DNA of 45,086 nucleotides from Fundidesulfovibrio agrisoli (lineage in GTDB: Bacteria; Desulfobacterota; Desulfovibrionia; Desulfovibrionales; Desulfovibrionaceae), in assembly GCF_022808715.1 (NCBI RefSeq), contig NZ_JAKZKX010000027.1:1-45086 (forward strand), read 5' to 3'. This document shows positions 23,742 through 31,933 of this stretch, one piece after another; position 1 is the first letter of the stretch, and each line of letters starts with the position of its first letter. The notes under the pieces were generated by a model. The model did no database searches and was not told the DNA's origin. It saw only the letters and a program-made list of their open reading frames with translations. The position numbers were made by a program, and so were the translations under genes.

Positions 23742-24041
23742 ATGCACGCCAACAAGAAGAAGCCCTACGGCAAGCTCGTGGCATACGGCATCGGCAGCTG
23801 CGCGTTGTACACCGCCGTGTACATGTTACAGGACGTGATCATGGCCAACTTCGCCCGCGGCGGCATCTATACCGCGCTGCCCATCGCCACCGTGTTCCTG
23901 TTCTCCTGGATCCATGGAACCTTCGCCGGCACCCTCTGGCAGGTGCTGGGCATCGACGCCGTGAAGAAGGCCCCGGCCCAGGCCACCGCCCAGGCCCCCG
24001 CCCGCAAGGACACCCGCCCCCGCGCGGCCGTCAACGCCTAA
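23742..24041 (+). CDS. Small inner-membrane protein of the TSUP operon
   Basis: ACAAGGAGAC precedes the ATG at 23742. The 99-residue product has two predicted membrane helices (about 12-35 and 43-66: LVAYGIGSCALYTAVYML and ALPIATVFLFSWIHGTF) and a hydrophilic Ala/Pro/Lys-rich tail. It lies 28 nt before the permease gene and may be its accessory subunit (inference from position). I do not recognise the family. Confidence 0.7.
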   Translation: MHANKKKPYGKLVAYGIGSCALYTAVYMLQDVIMANFARGGIYTALPIATVFLFSWIHGTFAGTLWQVLGIDAVKKAPAQATAQAPARKDTRPRAAVNA

Positions 24042-24069
24042 CCAGCCCAGAACCGCAAGGAGAACGACA

Positions 24070-25131
24070 ATGGATATGCTCAACGAAGCCACCAAATTCA
24101 TCACGCTCGATCCCGCCGGGATCAGCTTCCTGTTCATCGTGGGCTTCATCGGCGGCCTGGTCAGCGGCTTCATCGGCTCCGGCGGTGCCTTCGTGCTCAC
24201 CCCGGGCATGATGAGCCTGGGCGTGCCCGGCACCGTGGCCGTGGCCTCCAACATGTGCCACAAGTTCCCCAAGGCCCTGGTGGGCTCCATCAAGCGCTAC
24301 CGCTACGGCCAGGTGGACATCAAGCTGGGCCTGTTCATGGCCGCCTTCGCGGGCATCGGCGTGCAGATCGGCATCAAGATCCAGAATTTCATCCTGAACG
24401 CCTGGGGCCAGGCCGGCTCCAACCTGTATGTCAGCGTCTCCTTCGTGCTGGTGCTGGTGGTGGTGGGCGGCATCGTGATGATCGACGCCCTCAAGTCCTC
24501 CAAGAACTCCTGCGGCGTCGAGCAGACCTGCTCCCTGGCGCTCAGGCTCCAGAAGATCGAGCTGTGGCCCATGGTCAGCTTCAAGCGCGCCAACCTGCGC
24601 ATCTCCCTGTGGTTCCTGCTGCCCGTGGGCCTGGCCACCGGCCTGCTGGCCGCCACCATCGCCGTGGGCGGCTTCGTGGGCGTGCCCGGCATGATCTACA
24701 TCCTGGGCGCCACCAGCCTGGTCGCCTCCGCCACGGAGCTGGTCATCGCCTTCGTCATGGGCCTGGCCGGCTCCATCAACTGGGCCATGCAGGGCATGGT
24801 GGACATCCGCCTCACGCTTATCATCCTGGCCGGGTCGCTCTTGGGCGTGCAGCTCGGCGCCATCGGCACCACCTACGTCAAGGAGCACATGATCAAGATC
24901 GTCATGGGCACCATCATGCTCATCGTGGCCGTGTCCCGCGCGCTGGCCATGCCCGAGTACCTGGGCAAGCTGGGCCTCATGGACGTGAGCGACGCCACCC
25001 TGGCCGTGCTCAGCAAGGTCAGCTTCGGGTTCATGGTCGTCTCCCTGGTGGTGGGCGCGGTCATCATCCTGGGCAGCATGCTCAAGGCCAAGAAGGCCAT
25101 GTCGCCCACGAGCGTGGAACAGGAAGCATAA
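24070..25131 (+). CDS. TauE/SafE (TSUP)-family anion permease
   Basis: CAAGGAGAAC precedes the ATG at 24070. The 353-residue polytopic membrane protein shows the two TSUP repeats with glycine-rich motifs (GFIGGLVSGFIGSGGAFVLTP and, in the second half, GLLAATIAVGGFVGVPGMIY). TSUP members move sulfite, sulfonates or other small anions; in a sulfate reducer sulfite or another sulfur oxyanion is likely (inference). It follows three small genes behind the sigma-54-like promoter and is closed by a terminator. Confidence 0.9.
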   Translation: MDMLNEATKFITLDPAGISFLFIVGFIGGLVSGFIGSGGAFVLTPGMMSLGVPGTVAVASNMCHKFPKALVGSIKRYRYGQVDIKLGLFMAAFAGIGVQIGIKIQNFILNAWGQAGSNLYVSVSFVLVLVVVGGIVMIDALKSSKNSCGVEQTCSLALRLQKIELWPMVSFKRANLRISLWFLLPVGLATGLLAATIAVGGFVGVPGMIYILGATSLVASATELVIAFVMGLAGSINWAMQGMVDIRLTLIILAGSLLGVQLGAIGTTYVKEHMIKIVMGTIMLIVAVSRALAMPEYLGKLGLMDVSDATLAVLSKVSFGFMVVSLVVGAVIILGSMLKAKKAMSPTSVEQEA

Positions 25132-25173
25132 CACTCCGCCAAGGCACCGGCGCGCGCAGCGCTTTGGATGAAC

Positions 25174-25217
25174 AGTCAGGCCCCTGGTATGCGCAATGCT
25201 TCGGGCCTGACTTTTTC
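25174..25217 (+). terminator. Intrinsic terminator after the TSUP permease
   Basis: Perfect 10-bp arms AGTCAGGCCC and GGGCCTGACT enclose a 19-nt loop and are followed by TTTT. It lies 43 nt after the permease stop, before the stress-protein gene. Confidence 0.85.
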
Positions 25218-25281
25218 TTGCGCCCGGCCCGGGCGGATGATTTGTAGAAGAACACGAACCGTTAGCACCCGGAGGTCCATC

Positions 25282-26133
25282 ATGCCCATCAAGCGCCTGC
25301 TCGTGAGTGTGGACGAATCCCAGCCCAGCATGCACGCCCTGAAGGCGGCCCTCGACCTGGCCGGAACGCATGGGGCCTCACTGACGGCGGTGGCCGTGGC
25401 CCCGCCCTACCAGGGCGACCTGAGGCTGGTGGGCGTGGGGGACATCTCCCGCGTGCTGCGCCAGCCCTGCGAGCAGGCCCTGGCCGCGGCATCGCGGGAG
25501 GCCTCCTTGCGGGGCCTCACCATCGCAACCGTCTGCGAGAGCGGCGAGCCGGGCGAGGTCATCGCGGATCTGGCCGACTCCATGCGCGCCGACCTGGTGG
25601 TCATGGGGCGGCGCAACACCTCCACCATGGGCCGTCTGCTGCTGGGCAGCGTCACCGCCCGGACCATCGGCTTCTCCCATACCGACGTGCTCATCGTGCC
25701 CGAGGGCGCCGCCGTGAACCTGCGCCGCCTGGTCCTGGCCACGGACGGCTCCCGCTACGCCCTGGCCGCCGCCGAGAAGGCCCTGGCCGTGGGCGCGGAG
25801 CTCAACTCCCTGGTGGAGGTGGTCTCCGTGATGGACGTGCCCAACGAGTACCTGGCCCTGGCCCCCCAGGCCGCGCAGGAGCTGGCCGTATCCACCAAGG
25901 GTTTTGTGGGCGAGGTGCTGGAGATGGCCAAGGCCAAAGGGGTCGCCGCCAAGGGCAAGGTGCTCGAGGGCAACGCGCCGGAGGAGATCCTCAAGTACGC
26001 CGAGGAGGGCGGCAGCGGGACCATCGTCATCGCTTCCCACGGGCGCACCGGGCTGCGCAGGCTGCTCATGGGCGGCGTGGTGGAGTGGATCGTGGCGCAC
26101 TCCGGCCTGCCGGTCTGGATCACCAAGAGCTGA
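25282..26133 (+). CDS. Tandem-domain universal stress protein
   Basis: CCGGAGGTCC precedes the ATG at 25282. The 283-residue protein holds two USP domains, about 1-140 (KRLLVSVDESQPSMHALKAA through MGRRNTSTMGRLLLGSV) and 148-283 (RRLVLATDGSRYALAAAEKA through SHGRTGLRRLLMGGV). The second keeps the glycine-rich nucleotide-binding signature well; the first is altered. It is cytoplasmic with no signal peptide. Its own promoter is implied by the terminator just upstream, but no consensus was found. A role in stress or anion metabolism next to the permease is inferred. Confidence 0.9.
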   Translation: MPIKRLLVSVDESQPSMHALKAALDLAGTHGASLTAVAVAPPYQGDLRLVGVGDISRVLRQPCEQALAAASREASLRGLTIATVCESGEPGEVIADLADSMRADLVVMGRRNTSTMGRLLLGSVTARTIGFSHTDVLIVPEGAAVNLRRLVLATDGSRYALAAAEKALAVGAELNSLVEVVSVMDVPNEYLALAPQAAQELAVSTKGFVGEVLEMAKAKGVAAKGKVLEGNAPEEILKYAEEGGSGTIVIASHGRTGLRRLLMGGVVEWIVAHSGLPVWITKS

Positions 26134-26232
26134 TTTCTCACCCACCGGGGGCGGAGTCCTGACCCGACACCATGTTGGGAAGGGGCCTTGTATGTTTGCC
26201 ACGTTTAGACGAGGTGAGCCATGGCGGGTCCA

Positions 26233-26309
26233 GCCGGGGCCTCCTCAGGGCCGAACTGGCTGATGTTCTTCAAATACAGCGGCCGGTTCGGCCCTGGGGA
26301 GGCCCCGGC
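26233..26309. repeat. 77-nt hairpin element with TTCTTCAAATA loop (copy 1)
   Basis: Two 34-nt arms (26233-26266 and 26276-26309) pair with only four irregular positions, three of which can be G-U pairs, around the loop TCTTCAAAT. The same loop with different but self-complementary arms recurs at 45042-45086. About 20 nt further on is GGCCTCCGGCGGGGCAAG, which also reappears, slightly expanded, beside the second copy. This explains the non-coding gap 26134-26439. Confidence 0.75.
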
Positions 26310-26385
26310 GGGTGCCTGGACCAACGGGGGCGGCCTCCGGCGGGGCAAGGGAGTTCCTCCCTTTGGAATCCCTTATCATTCAAAA

Positions 26386-26414
26386 GGCCCCCGGCTTTCG
26401 CCGGGGGCCTTTTT
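26386..26414. terminator. Bidirectional intrinsic terminator between stress protein and gabD
   Basis: A perfect 10-bp stem GGCCCCCGGC/GCCGGGGGCC with a TTTC loop is flanked by AAAA on the left and TTTTT on the right, so it can work on both strands. It lies between convergent genes. Confidence 0.92.
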
Positions 26415-26439
26415 CATAGTGTGGTGAGGCTTGGCGAGG

Positions 26440-27897
26440 CTAGGCGTCGATGCCGCCCATGAGGATGTACTTGGTGTCCATGTAGTCCATGAGCCCCTCG
26501 TGCCCGCCCTCGCGGCCCATGCCGCTCTCCTTGACGCCGCCGAAGGGGGCCTCGGCCATGGCCAGGGTCACCTCGTTCACGCCGACCATGCCGTACTCCA
26601 GGGCCTCGCTCACGCGCCAGATGCGCCCGATGTCCCGGGTGAAGATGTAGGAGGCCAGCCCGGCGTTGGTGTCGTTGGCCAGGGCGATGGCCTCTTTCTC
26701 AGAGCTGAAGCAGACCACGGGGGCCAGGGGGCCGAAGATCTCCTCCTTGAAAACGCGCATGGAGGGCGTGACGCCCGTGAGCAGGGTGGGCTCGTAGAAC
26801 AGCCCGCCCAGGGCGTGGCGCTTGCCGCCCACGGCCACCCTCGCGCCGGAGGCCACGGCGTCGGCCACGAGCGACTCCATGAAGGCCACGGCCTTGGAGT
26901 CGATCAGCGGCCCGAGGGTGGTGGCGGGCTCCAGGCCGTTGCCGGGCTTGAGGCCGTCCACCTTGCTGCCCAGGCGGCGCACGAAGGCGTCGTAGATGCC
27001 GTTCTGCACCAGGATGCGGTTGGCGCAGATGCAGGTCTGGCCCGCGTTGCGGAACTTGGAGCTCAGGGCGGCCTCCACGGCCTTTTCGATGTCCGCGTCG
27101 TCGAAGACGATGAGCGGGGCGTTGCCGCCAAGCTCCAGGGAGAGGCGCTTCACGGTGCCCGCGCACTGGGCCATGAGCTTCTTGCCCACCTCGGTGGAGC
27201 CCGTGAAGGAGAGCTTGCGCACGCGCGGGTCGCCCGTGAGCTCGGCCCCGATGCGCGAGGAGTCGCCGGTGACGACGTTGAACACGCCCGCGGGGAACCC
27301 GGCCTCCTGGGCCAGGGCGGCCAGGGCCAGGGCGCAGTAGGGCGTCTGGGAGGCGGGCTTGATGACCACCGTGCAGCCCGCGGCCAGCGCGGGCGCGGCC
27401 TTGCGCGGGATCATGGCGAAGGGGAAGTTCCAGGGCGTGATGACGCCCACCACGCCCAGGCCCTGGTGGATGGTCAGGGGGCGCTTGCCCCGCGCCGGAG
27501 TGGGGATCACCTGCCCGCAGGCGCGGCGGGCCTCCTCGGCGTACCAGGGGAAGTAGGACGCCCCCTGCAGGATCTCGCCCCTGGATTCGGCCAGGGGCTT
27601 GCCCTGCTCCAGGGTGAGCAGGGCGGCCAGCTCGTCCAGGTTCTCCAGGATCAGGGCGTGGAGTTTGTGCAGGAAGGCCCCGCGCTCCAGCGCCGTCATG
27701 GATCGCCAGGCCGTCAGCGAGCGCGAGGCCCCGGCGATGGCCAGGGAGGCCTCCTTGGTGCCGCAGCGGGGCACGGTGCCCAGGGCTTCGCCCGTGGCGG
27801 GGTTAGTCACCTCGATCGTCTCGCCGTCCAGGGCGGGCATCCACTTGCCGTCGATGAAGCAGAGGTTGCGGAAAACTTTGAAACCGTCGGGCCGCAT
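26440..27897 (-). CDS. gabD: NAD(P)-dependent succinate-semialdehyde dehydrogenase-like enzyme
   Basis: ACAGGAGTGAGCC precedes the ATG at 27897. The 485-residue aldehyde dehydrogenase has the catalytic cysteine in NAGQTCICANR, the general-base glutamate in LSLELGGNAP and the PWNFP cofactor segment, and resembles GabD closely. It should oxidise succinate semialdehyde, or a related omega-semialdehyde, to the acid. It is the last gene of the gabT-liv-aor unit, 125 nt after the CBS gene, and a bidirectional terminator follows. Substrate assignment depends on the linked gabT. Confidence 0.88.
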   Translation of the reverse strand: MRPDGFKVFRNLCFIDGKWMPALDGETIEVTNPATGEALGTVPRCGTKEASLAIAGASRSLTAWRSMTALERGAFLHKLHALILENLDELAALLTLEQGKPLAESRGEILQGASYFPWYAEEARRACGQVIPTPARGKRPLTIHQGLGVVGVITPWNFPFAMIPRKAAPALAAGCTVVIKPASQTPYCALALAALAQEAGFPAGVFNVVTGDSSRIGAELTGDPRVRKLSFTGSTEVGKKLMAQCAGTVKRLSLELGGNAPLIVFDDADIEKAVEAALSSKFRNAGQTCICANRILVQNGIYDAFVRRLGSKVDGLKPGNGLEPATTLGPLIDSKAVAFMESLVADAVASGARVAVGGKRHALGGLFYEPTLLTGVTPSMRVFKEEIFGPLAPVVCFSSEKEAIALANDTNAGLASYIFTRDIGRIWRVSEALEYGMVGVNEVTLAMAEAPFGGVKESGMGREGGHEGLMDYMDTKYILMGGIDA

Positions 27898-27929
27898 GGC
27901 TCACTCCTGTGGGGCGGTCCCCTGTTATT

Positions 27930-27988
27930 GGGGCCTTGCGGCCCCGGATTTTGGACGCACTCCAGGACACGGCTTTTTCAAGCCGTCC
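27930..27988 (-). other. Two hairpins between the CBS-domain gene and gabD
   Basis: In the minus-strand message GGACGGCTT pairs with AAGCCG-T-GTCC (27988-27965, one bulge). GGGGCC-GCAA-GGCCCC (27945-27930) then forms a GNRA-capped stem. Neither has a U-run, so they look like mRNA-stabilising or attenuating structures in the longest gap of this operon. Confidence 0.45.
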
Positions 27989-28022
27989 CGGAGGGCGCTG
28001 ATTGTCGGCGCGAAGTTCTAGC

Positions 28023-28679
28023 TTAGTCTTTGACCCAGTAGAGCAGCTGATGCCTGGATTGGATGCGGTCCCTGATGCGGTACTCGTCGGCCTCGGTCAT
28101 GGGCCGGAGGCGGATGTAGACCGTGCGCTTCTTCTCGTCGCTGGCGTTGAGGTGCGAGAGCATGCTCACGATCTTGGCGTCCATGCCGCGCAGGTCGTCG
28201 ATGAGTTGCTTGAGGTTGCCCTGCTCCACGGGCAGCACGGCGGCCAGCTGCACGCCGCCCCGGTCCACGCCGCTTATCATGGTGAAGAGCCGGAAGATGT
28301 CGGTATCGGTGATGACGCCAACCACGCGGTCGTCGTCGTCAACCACGGGCAGGCCGCCCACCTTGTTGTCGCGCATGATGGCCGCCGCCCGCTCCACCGT
28401 GCCCCCGGGGCGGATGCGCAGGGGCTTGGGCGTCATGATGTCGCGCACCTTGATCTGGGAGAGCAGCTGCGTCATCTCGTAGATGTCGAGCGAGGTGGCC
28501 TTGGAGGGCGATGCGGCCTTGATGTCGCGCTCGGTGACGATGCCGGTCAGCCTGCCCTCGCCGTCCACCACGGGCAGGCGGCGCACGCCGCGCTGCTGCA
28601 TGATCCTGCCCGCCTTGTGCATCGACACGTCCTCGGTAACGGTGGTGACGTCCTTGAGCATCCATTCGCCCACAAGCAT
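28023..28679 (-). CDS. CBS-domain pair protein (AcuB-like)
   Basis: AAAGGAGCGGCTT precedes the ATG at 28679. The 218-residue protein has two CBS repeats (about 5-60 with RRLPVVDGEGRLTGIVTERDI, and 78-135 with GGLPVVDDDDRVVGVITDTDI) and a C-terminal ACT-like region (VQLAAVLPVEQGNLKQLIDDLR). CBS pairs bind adenine nucleotides and regulate partners. It lies 33 nt after the aldehyde:ferredoxin oxidoreductase gene and before gabD, so it may tune this catabolic unit to energy charge (inference). Confidence 0.88.
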   Translation of the reverse strand: MLVGEWMLKDVTTVTEDVSMHKAGRIMQQRGVRRLPVVDGEGRLTGIVTERDIKAASPSKATSLDIYEMTQLLSQIKVRDIMTPKPLRIRPGGTVERAAAIMRDNKVGGLPVVDDDDRVVGVITDTDIFRLFTMISGVDRGGVQLAAVLPVEQGNLKQLIDDLRGMDAKIVSMLSHLNASDEKKRTVYIRLRPMTEADEYRIRDRIQSRHQLLYWVKD

Positions 28680-28712
28680 AAGCCGCTCCTTTGGTGGCGT
28701 TACGGGTTCGGG

Positions 28713-30503
28713 TCAGCTGGCCGCCGCGCCCGGAACCGGCTCCTTGAGGCAGCCGTTGTCCGTCCAGCCGCGCAGCCGGTAGTAGTCCGCCAGCATGTAG
28801 TCCATCTCGTCCTTCGTCAGCTTCCGGCCGTCGGGCAGGGCCTCGCGGTGCAGCCTGGCGGGCAGGCGGTCGTGCTCCGGGGTCAGACCCTCGCGCAGGT
28901 TGAAGGCCCGCGCCATGTCGGACACTGCGGCCGCGCGGCGGCGCAGGGCGGGCTTGGAGGCGTCCAGCCCGGTGACCAGGTGCACGGCCTTTTCCAGCTC
29001 CTCCCAGGTGTAGAGGTCGCGGAAGAAGCGGCAGAGGATCAGGGTGTCGAAGATGGTCAGCCTGTCCTCGTAGTCGATGAGCATCTCGGCCTTGTTCTCC
29101 ACGGCGTCCGCCGGGATGAAGCCGGCCAGCTCGGGCTTGTAGAAGGTGGTGCGCAGGTGGCAGGCGCCCCGGTCCGAGGTGGCGTAGGCCAGGCCCATGC
29201 CCTTGAGCACGCGCGGATCGTACCCGGGGGGCTCCATGCCCTTGACGTGGATGGCCAGGTCCTCCAGGCCCCACTCTCGCGCGGCGTGCACGATGCCCTT
29301 GGCCAGCACGGCCCCGGCGCCACGGCGCGCGGCGATGTCCTCGATGAGGCGGGCGCAGGCGTCGGCGTCGCCGTAGCGCACGTCCATGTCCAGGCGGCCC
29401 CGCTCCACGGCCTCCATCACCAGGGCGCAGAGGTTGCCCGCGGTGATGGTGTCCATGCCCAGGCGGTCGCAGAGGTCGTTCAGGTAGACCACCTCGGTCA
29501 TGTCCGTAATCATGCACAGGCCGCCGAAGGCGTAGATGGTCTCGTATTCGGGGCCTTCCAGGGTCAGCCCGGCGTGGCGGCCGGTCTTGAGGGTGGCCAT
29601 GCGCCCGCAGGCCATGAAGCACTTCAGGCAGGCGTGGGGCTCCACCTGATGCTCCTTGTGGAAGCGCTCGCCCGAGAGGTTGGGCCAGTGCTCGCAGCTG
29701 CCCTGCGACCAGTACTTGGCCGGGAAGGCTCCGGCGGTGTTCATCAGGGCCACCATCATGGTGGTGCCCTGGGCCTTGTAGGCCTTCACGCCGGGCGACT
29801 GCACCCCGGCCTTGGCGAAGGCCGCCGCGTAGGAGCGCAGGCCCATGGGGTCCGCCGGGACGCGCTTGGCGTCGCCCTGGAACACGATGGCCTTGATCTT
29901 CTTCGAGCCCATGACCGCGCCAACGCCCGCCCTGCCGGCGCAGCGCCAGTGGTCGTTGGCGATCATGGCGAAGCTGACCAGGTTCTCGCCCGCCGGGCCG
30001 ATGACCACCGCGCCGGGCCTGCCGTAGCCCGGCTTGTCGATGGAGAAACGGGCCAGGGCCTCGTCTTCTGACTTGTAGGAGTCCATGCCCCAGAGCTCCG
30101 AGGCGTCGTGGAACTCGCAACCCCCGGGGTGGATGGTCAGGGCCAGGGGCGCGTCCGCCGCGCCCTCGATGACCACGGCGTCGAACCCTGCCGAGTCCAC
30201 AGCCTCGGGCGTCCTGCCGCCGGAGTAGGACTCGGCGTAGAAGCCCGTCTGGGGCGACTTGGTGAACACCCCGTAGCGGCTGCCGCCCCAGGCCGCGCCG
30301 CCGCAGAAGGGCCCGGCCGCGAAGATCAGCCTGTTCTCCGGCCCGAGGGGATCGGCCCCGGCGGGGTTGCGGGTGAGCAGGAGCCAGGTGGCCAGCCCCT
30401 TGCCCCCAAGGTAGGCCTCGTACACCTCGTCGGGGACGCTCTCGACGCTGAAACTGCGCGAGGTTGCGTCCACCACCAGGATCTTGCCGTGGAAACCGTG
30501 CAT
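28713..30503 (-). CDS. Aldehyde:ferredoxin oxidoreductase, tungsten-pterin family
   Basis: The 596-residue protein begins MHGFHGKILVVDATSRSFSV and carries family motifs such as GPFCGGAAWGGSRYGVFTKSP and AGRAGVGAVMGSKK (pterin binding). Cluster cysteines are CLKCFMAC (CX2CX3C, mid-protein) plus LILCRFFRD near the C-terminus. Members oxidise aldehydes to acids with ferredoxin. AGGGACG abuts the ATG at 30503, 7 nt after livF, so it is cotranscribed with the transporter. With gabT and gabD it gives a low-potential electron route for the semialdehyde (inference). It has no signal peptide and is cytoplasmic. Confidence 0.92.
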   Translation of the reverse strand: MHGFHGKILVVDATSRSFSVESVPDEVYEAYLGGKGLATWLLLTRNPAGADPLGPENRLIFAAGPFCGGAAWGGSRYGVFTKSPQTGFYAESYSGGRTPEAVDSAGFDAVVIEGAADAPLALTIHPGGCEFHDASELWGMDSYKSEDEALARFSIDKPGYGRPGAVVIGPAGENLVSFAMIANDHWRCAGRAGVGAVMGSKKIKAIVFQGDAKRVPADPMGLRSYAAAFAKAGVQSPGVKAYKAQGTTMMVALMNTAGAFPAKYWSQGSCEHWPNLSGERFHKEHQVEPHACLKCFMACGRMATLKTGRHAGLTLEGPEYETIYAFGGLCMITDMTEVVYLNDLCDRLGMDTITAGNLCALVMEAVERGRLDMDVRYGDADACARLIEDIAARRGAGAVLAKGIVHAAREWGLEDLAIHVKGMEPPGYDPRVLKGMGLAYATSDRGACHLRTTFYKPELAGFIPADAVENKAEMLIDYEDRLTIFDTLILCRFFRDLYTWEELEKAVHLVTGLDASKPALRRRAAAVSDMARAFNLREGLTPEHDRLPARLHREALPDGRKLTKDEMDYMLADYYRLRGWTDNGCLKEPVPGAAAS

Positions 30504-30510
30504 CGTCCCT

Positions 30511-31221
30511 CTACATGCCCAGATAGGCGGATTTGATGTGCTTGTTGTCGATCAGTTCGGCGGCCGGGCCTTCCAGGGCCACGCGGCCGTGCTCCAGCAC
30601 GTAGCCCCGGTCCGAGAGGCTGAGCGAGTGGTGCACGTCCTGCTCCACCAGGAGCACCGTGGTGCCGGTATCCGCGATCTTGCGCAGGGTCTCGAAGATG
30701 GACTTGACCAGGATGGGCGCCAGGCCGAGCGACGGCTCGTCCAGCATGAGCAGGCCGGGCAGGGCCATGAGCCCGCGCCCGATGGCCACCATCTGCTGCT
30801 CGCCGCCGGAGAGGGTCATGGCCATCTGGTCGCGCCGCTCCAGGAGCCTGGGCAGCAGCTCGTAGACCTGGCGCAGGGTCTTGTCCTTCACCTTGAAGGC
30901 GCGCTTGATGTAGGCCCCGATCTCCAGGTTGTCGGCCACGCTCATGAGGGAGAACAGCCTGCGTCCCTCGGGCACGTGCACAAGGCCGCGCTCCACGATG
31001 GTCTCCGGGGGCTGGTTCTCGATGCGGTCGCCCTTGAAGGTGATGCTGCCCGAGCGCACGGGCATAAGCCCCGAGATGGTCTTGAGCAGGGTGGACTTGC
31101 CAGCGCCGTTGCCGCCGATGATGGACACCACCTCGCCCTCGTTCACGGTGAGGGAGAGCCCGTTTATCACCTGGACGTCGCCGTAGAAGACGTCGATGTT
31201 CTCCACGCTAAGCAGCGCCAT
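30511..31221 (-). CDS. livF: Branched-chain amino-acid-type ABC transporter ATPase
   Basis: The 236-residue ATPase has Walker A GGNGAGKST, signature LSGGEQQM and Walker B LLMLDEPSLGL, of the LivF type (VPEGRRLF after the Q-loop). I chose the ATG at 31221, preceded by GGGGAG, over a GTG at 31227. It overlaps the end of livG by 14 nt. It works with LivG on the LivHM permease to drive uptake of an amino acid. Confidence 0.93.
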   Translation of the reverse strand: MALLSVENIDVFYGDVQVINGLSLTVNEGEVVSIIGGNGAGKSTLLKTISGLMPVRSGSITFKGDRIENQPPETIVERGLVHVPEGRRLFSLMSVADNLEIGAYIKRAFKVKDKTLRQVYELLPRLLERRDQMAMTLSGGEQQMVAIGRGLMALPGLLMLDEPSLGLAPILVKSIFETLRKIADTGTTVLLVEQDVHHSLSLSDRGYVLEHGRVALEGPAAELIDNKHIKSAYLGM

Positions 31222-31933
31222 ATTCACTCCCCAGGTAGGCCTTGATCACGTTCTCGTCCTTGGTGACGTCCTCGGGCTTGCCCTCGGCGATCTTCTCGCC
31301 GAACTGGATCACCACCACCCGGTCGGAAAGGGCCATGACCGCGCGCATGATGTGCTCGATCACGAACACGGTGACGCCCCGGTCGCGCAGGCCCTTGATG
31401 ATGGCGATCATGTCGTCCACCTCGGTGGGGCGCAGACCGGCCATGACCTCGTCCAGCAGCAGGAGCTCGGGGTCGGTGGCCAGGGCCTTGGCGATCTCCA
31501 GGCGCTTGCGGTCGGCGATGGTCAGGTTGCTGGCCAGCTGGTCCTTGCGGTGGTCGAGCTGGAGGGTTTCGAGCACCTCCATGGCCTTGTCGCGGGCCTT
31601 GGAGGTGGAGCCCGTGTGCAGGAACGCGCCCACCATGACGTTGTAGAGCACCGTCTTGGAGCCGAAGGGCTTCACGATCTGGAAGGTGCGGGCCAGGCCC
31701 AGGGAGCACAGGTCCCACGGCTTCTTCCCGGCGATGGACTCGCCCTTGAAGCGGATGTCGCCCACCGAGGGGGGGAACACCCCGGCCACGCAGTTGAACA
31801 GGGTGGACTTGCCCGCGCCGTTGGGGCCGATGAGGCCCAGGATCTCGCCCTTGGCGATGTGCAGGTCCAGGTCGTGGATGGCGGTGAGGCCGCCGAAGTG
31901 CTTGGTCAGGTCCTTGATTTCCAGGATGTTCAT
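31208..31933 (-). CDS. livG: Branched-chain amino-acid-type ABC transporter ATPase
   Basis: The 241-residue LivG-type ATPase has Walker A GPNGAGKST and LLLLDEVMAGLRPTEVD as Walker B. The signature sequence is unusual: SNLTIADRKRLE replaces the common LSGGQQR, as in several LivG-like proteins. The ATG at 31933 follows GAGGGAGG. It overlaps livM by 4 nt (ATGA) and livF by 14 nt. Confidence 0.92.
   Translation of the reverse strand: MNILEIKDLTKHFGGLTAIHDLDLHIAKGEILGLIGPNGAGKSTLFNCVAGVFPPSVGDIRFKGESIAGKKPWDLCSLGLARTFQIVKPFGSKTVLYNVMVGAFLHTGSTSKARDKAMEVLETLQLDHRKDQLASNLTIADRKRLEIAKALATDPELLLLDEVMAGLRPTEVDDMIAIIKGLRDRGVTVFVIEHIMRAVMALSDRVVVIQFGEKIAEGKPEDVTKDENVIKAYLGSEYGAA

Noticed and set aside
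26172-26462. Plus-strand open frames between the stress protein and gabD
   Set aside because: They run through the long hairpin element and the bidirectional terminator and have no homology I recognise.
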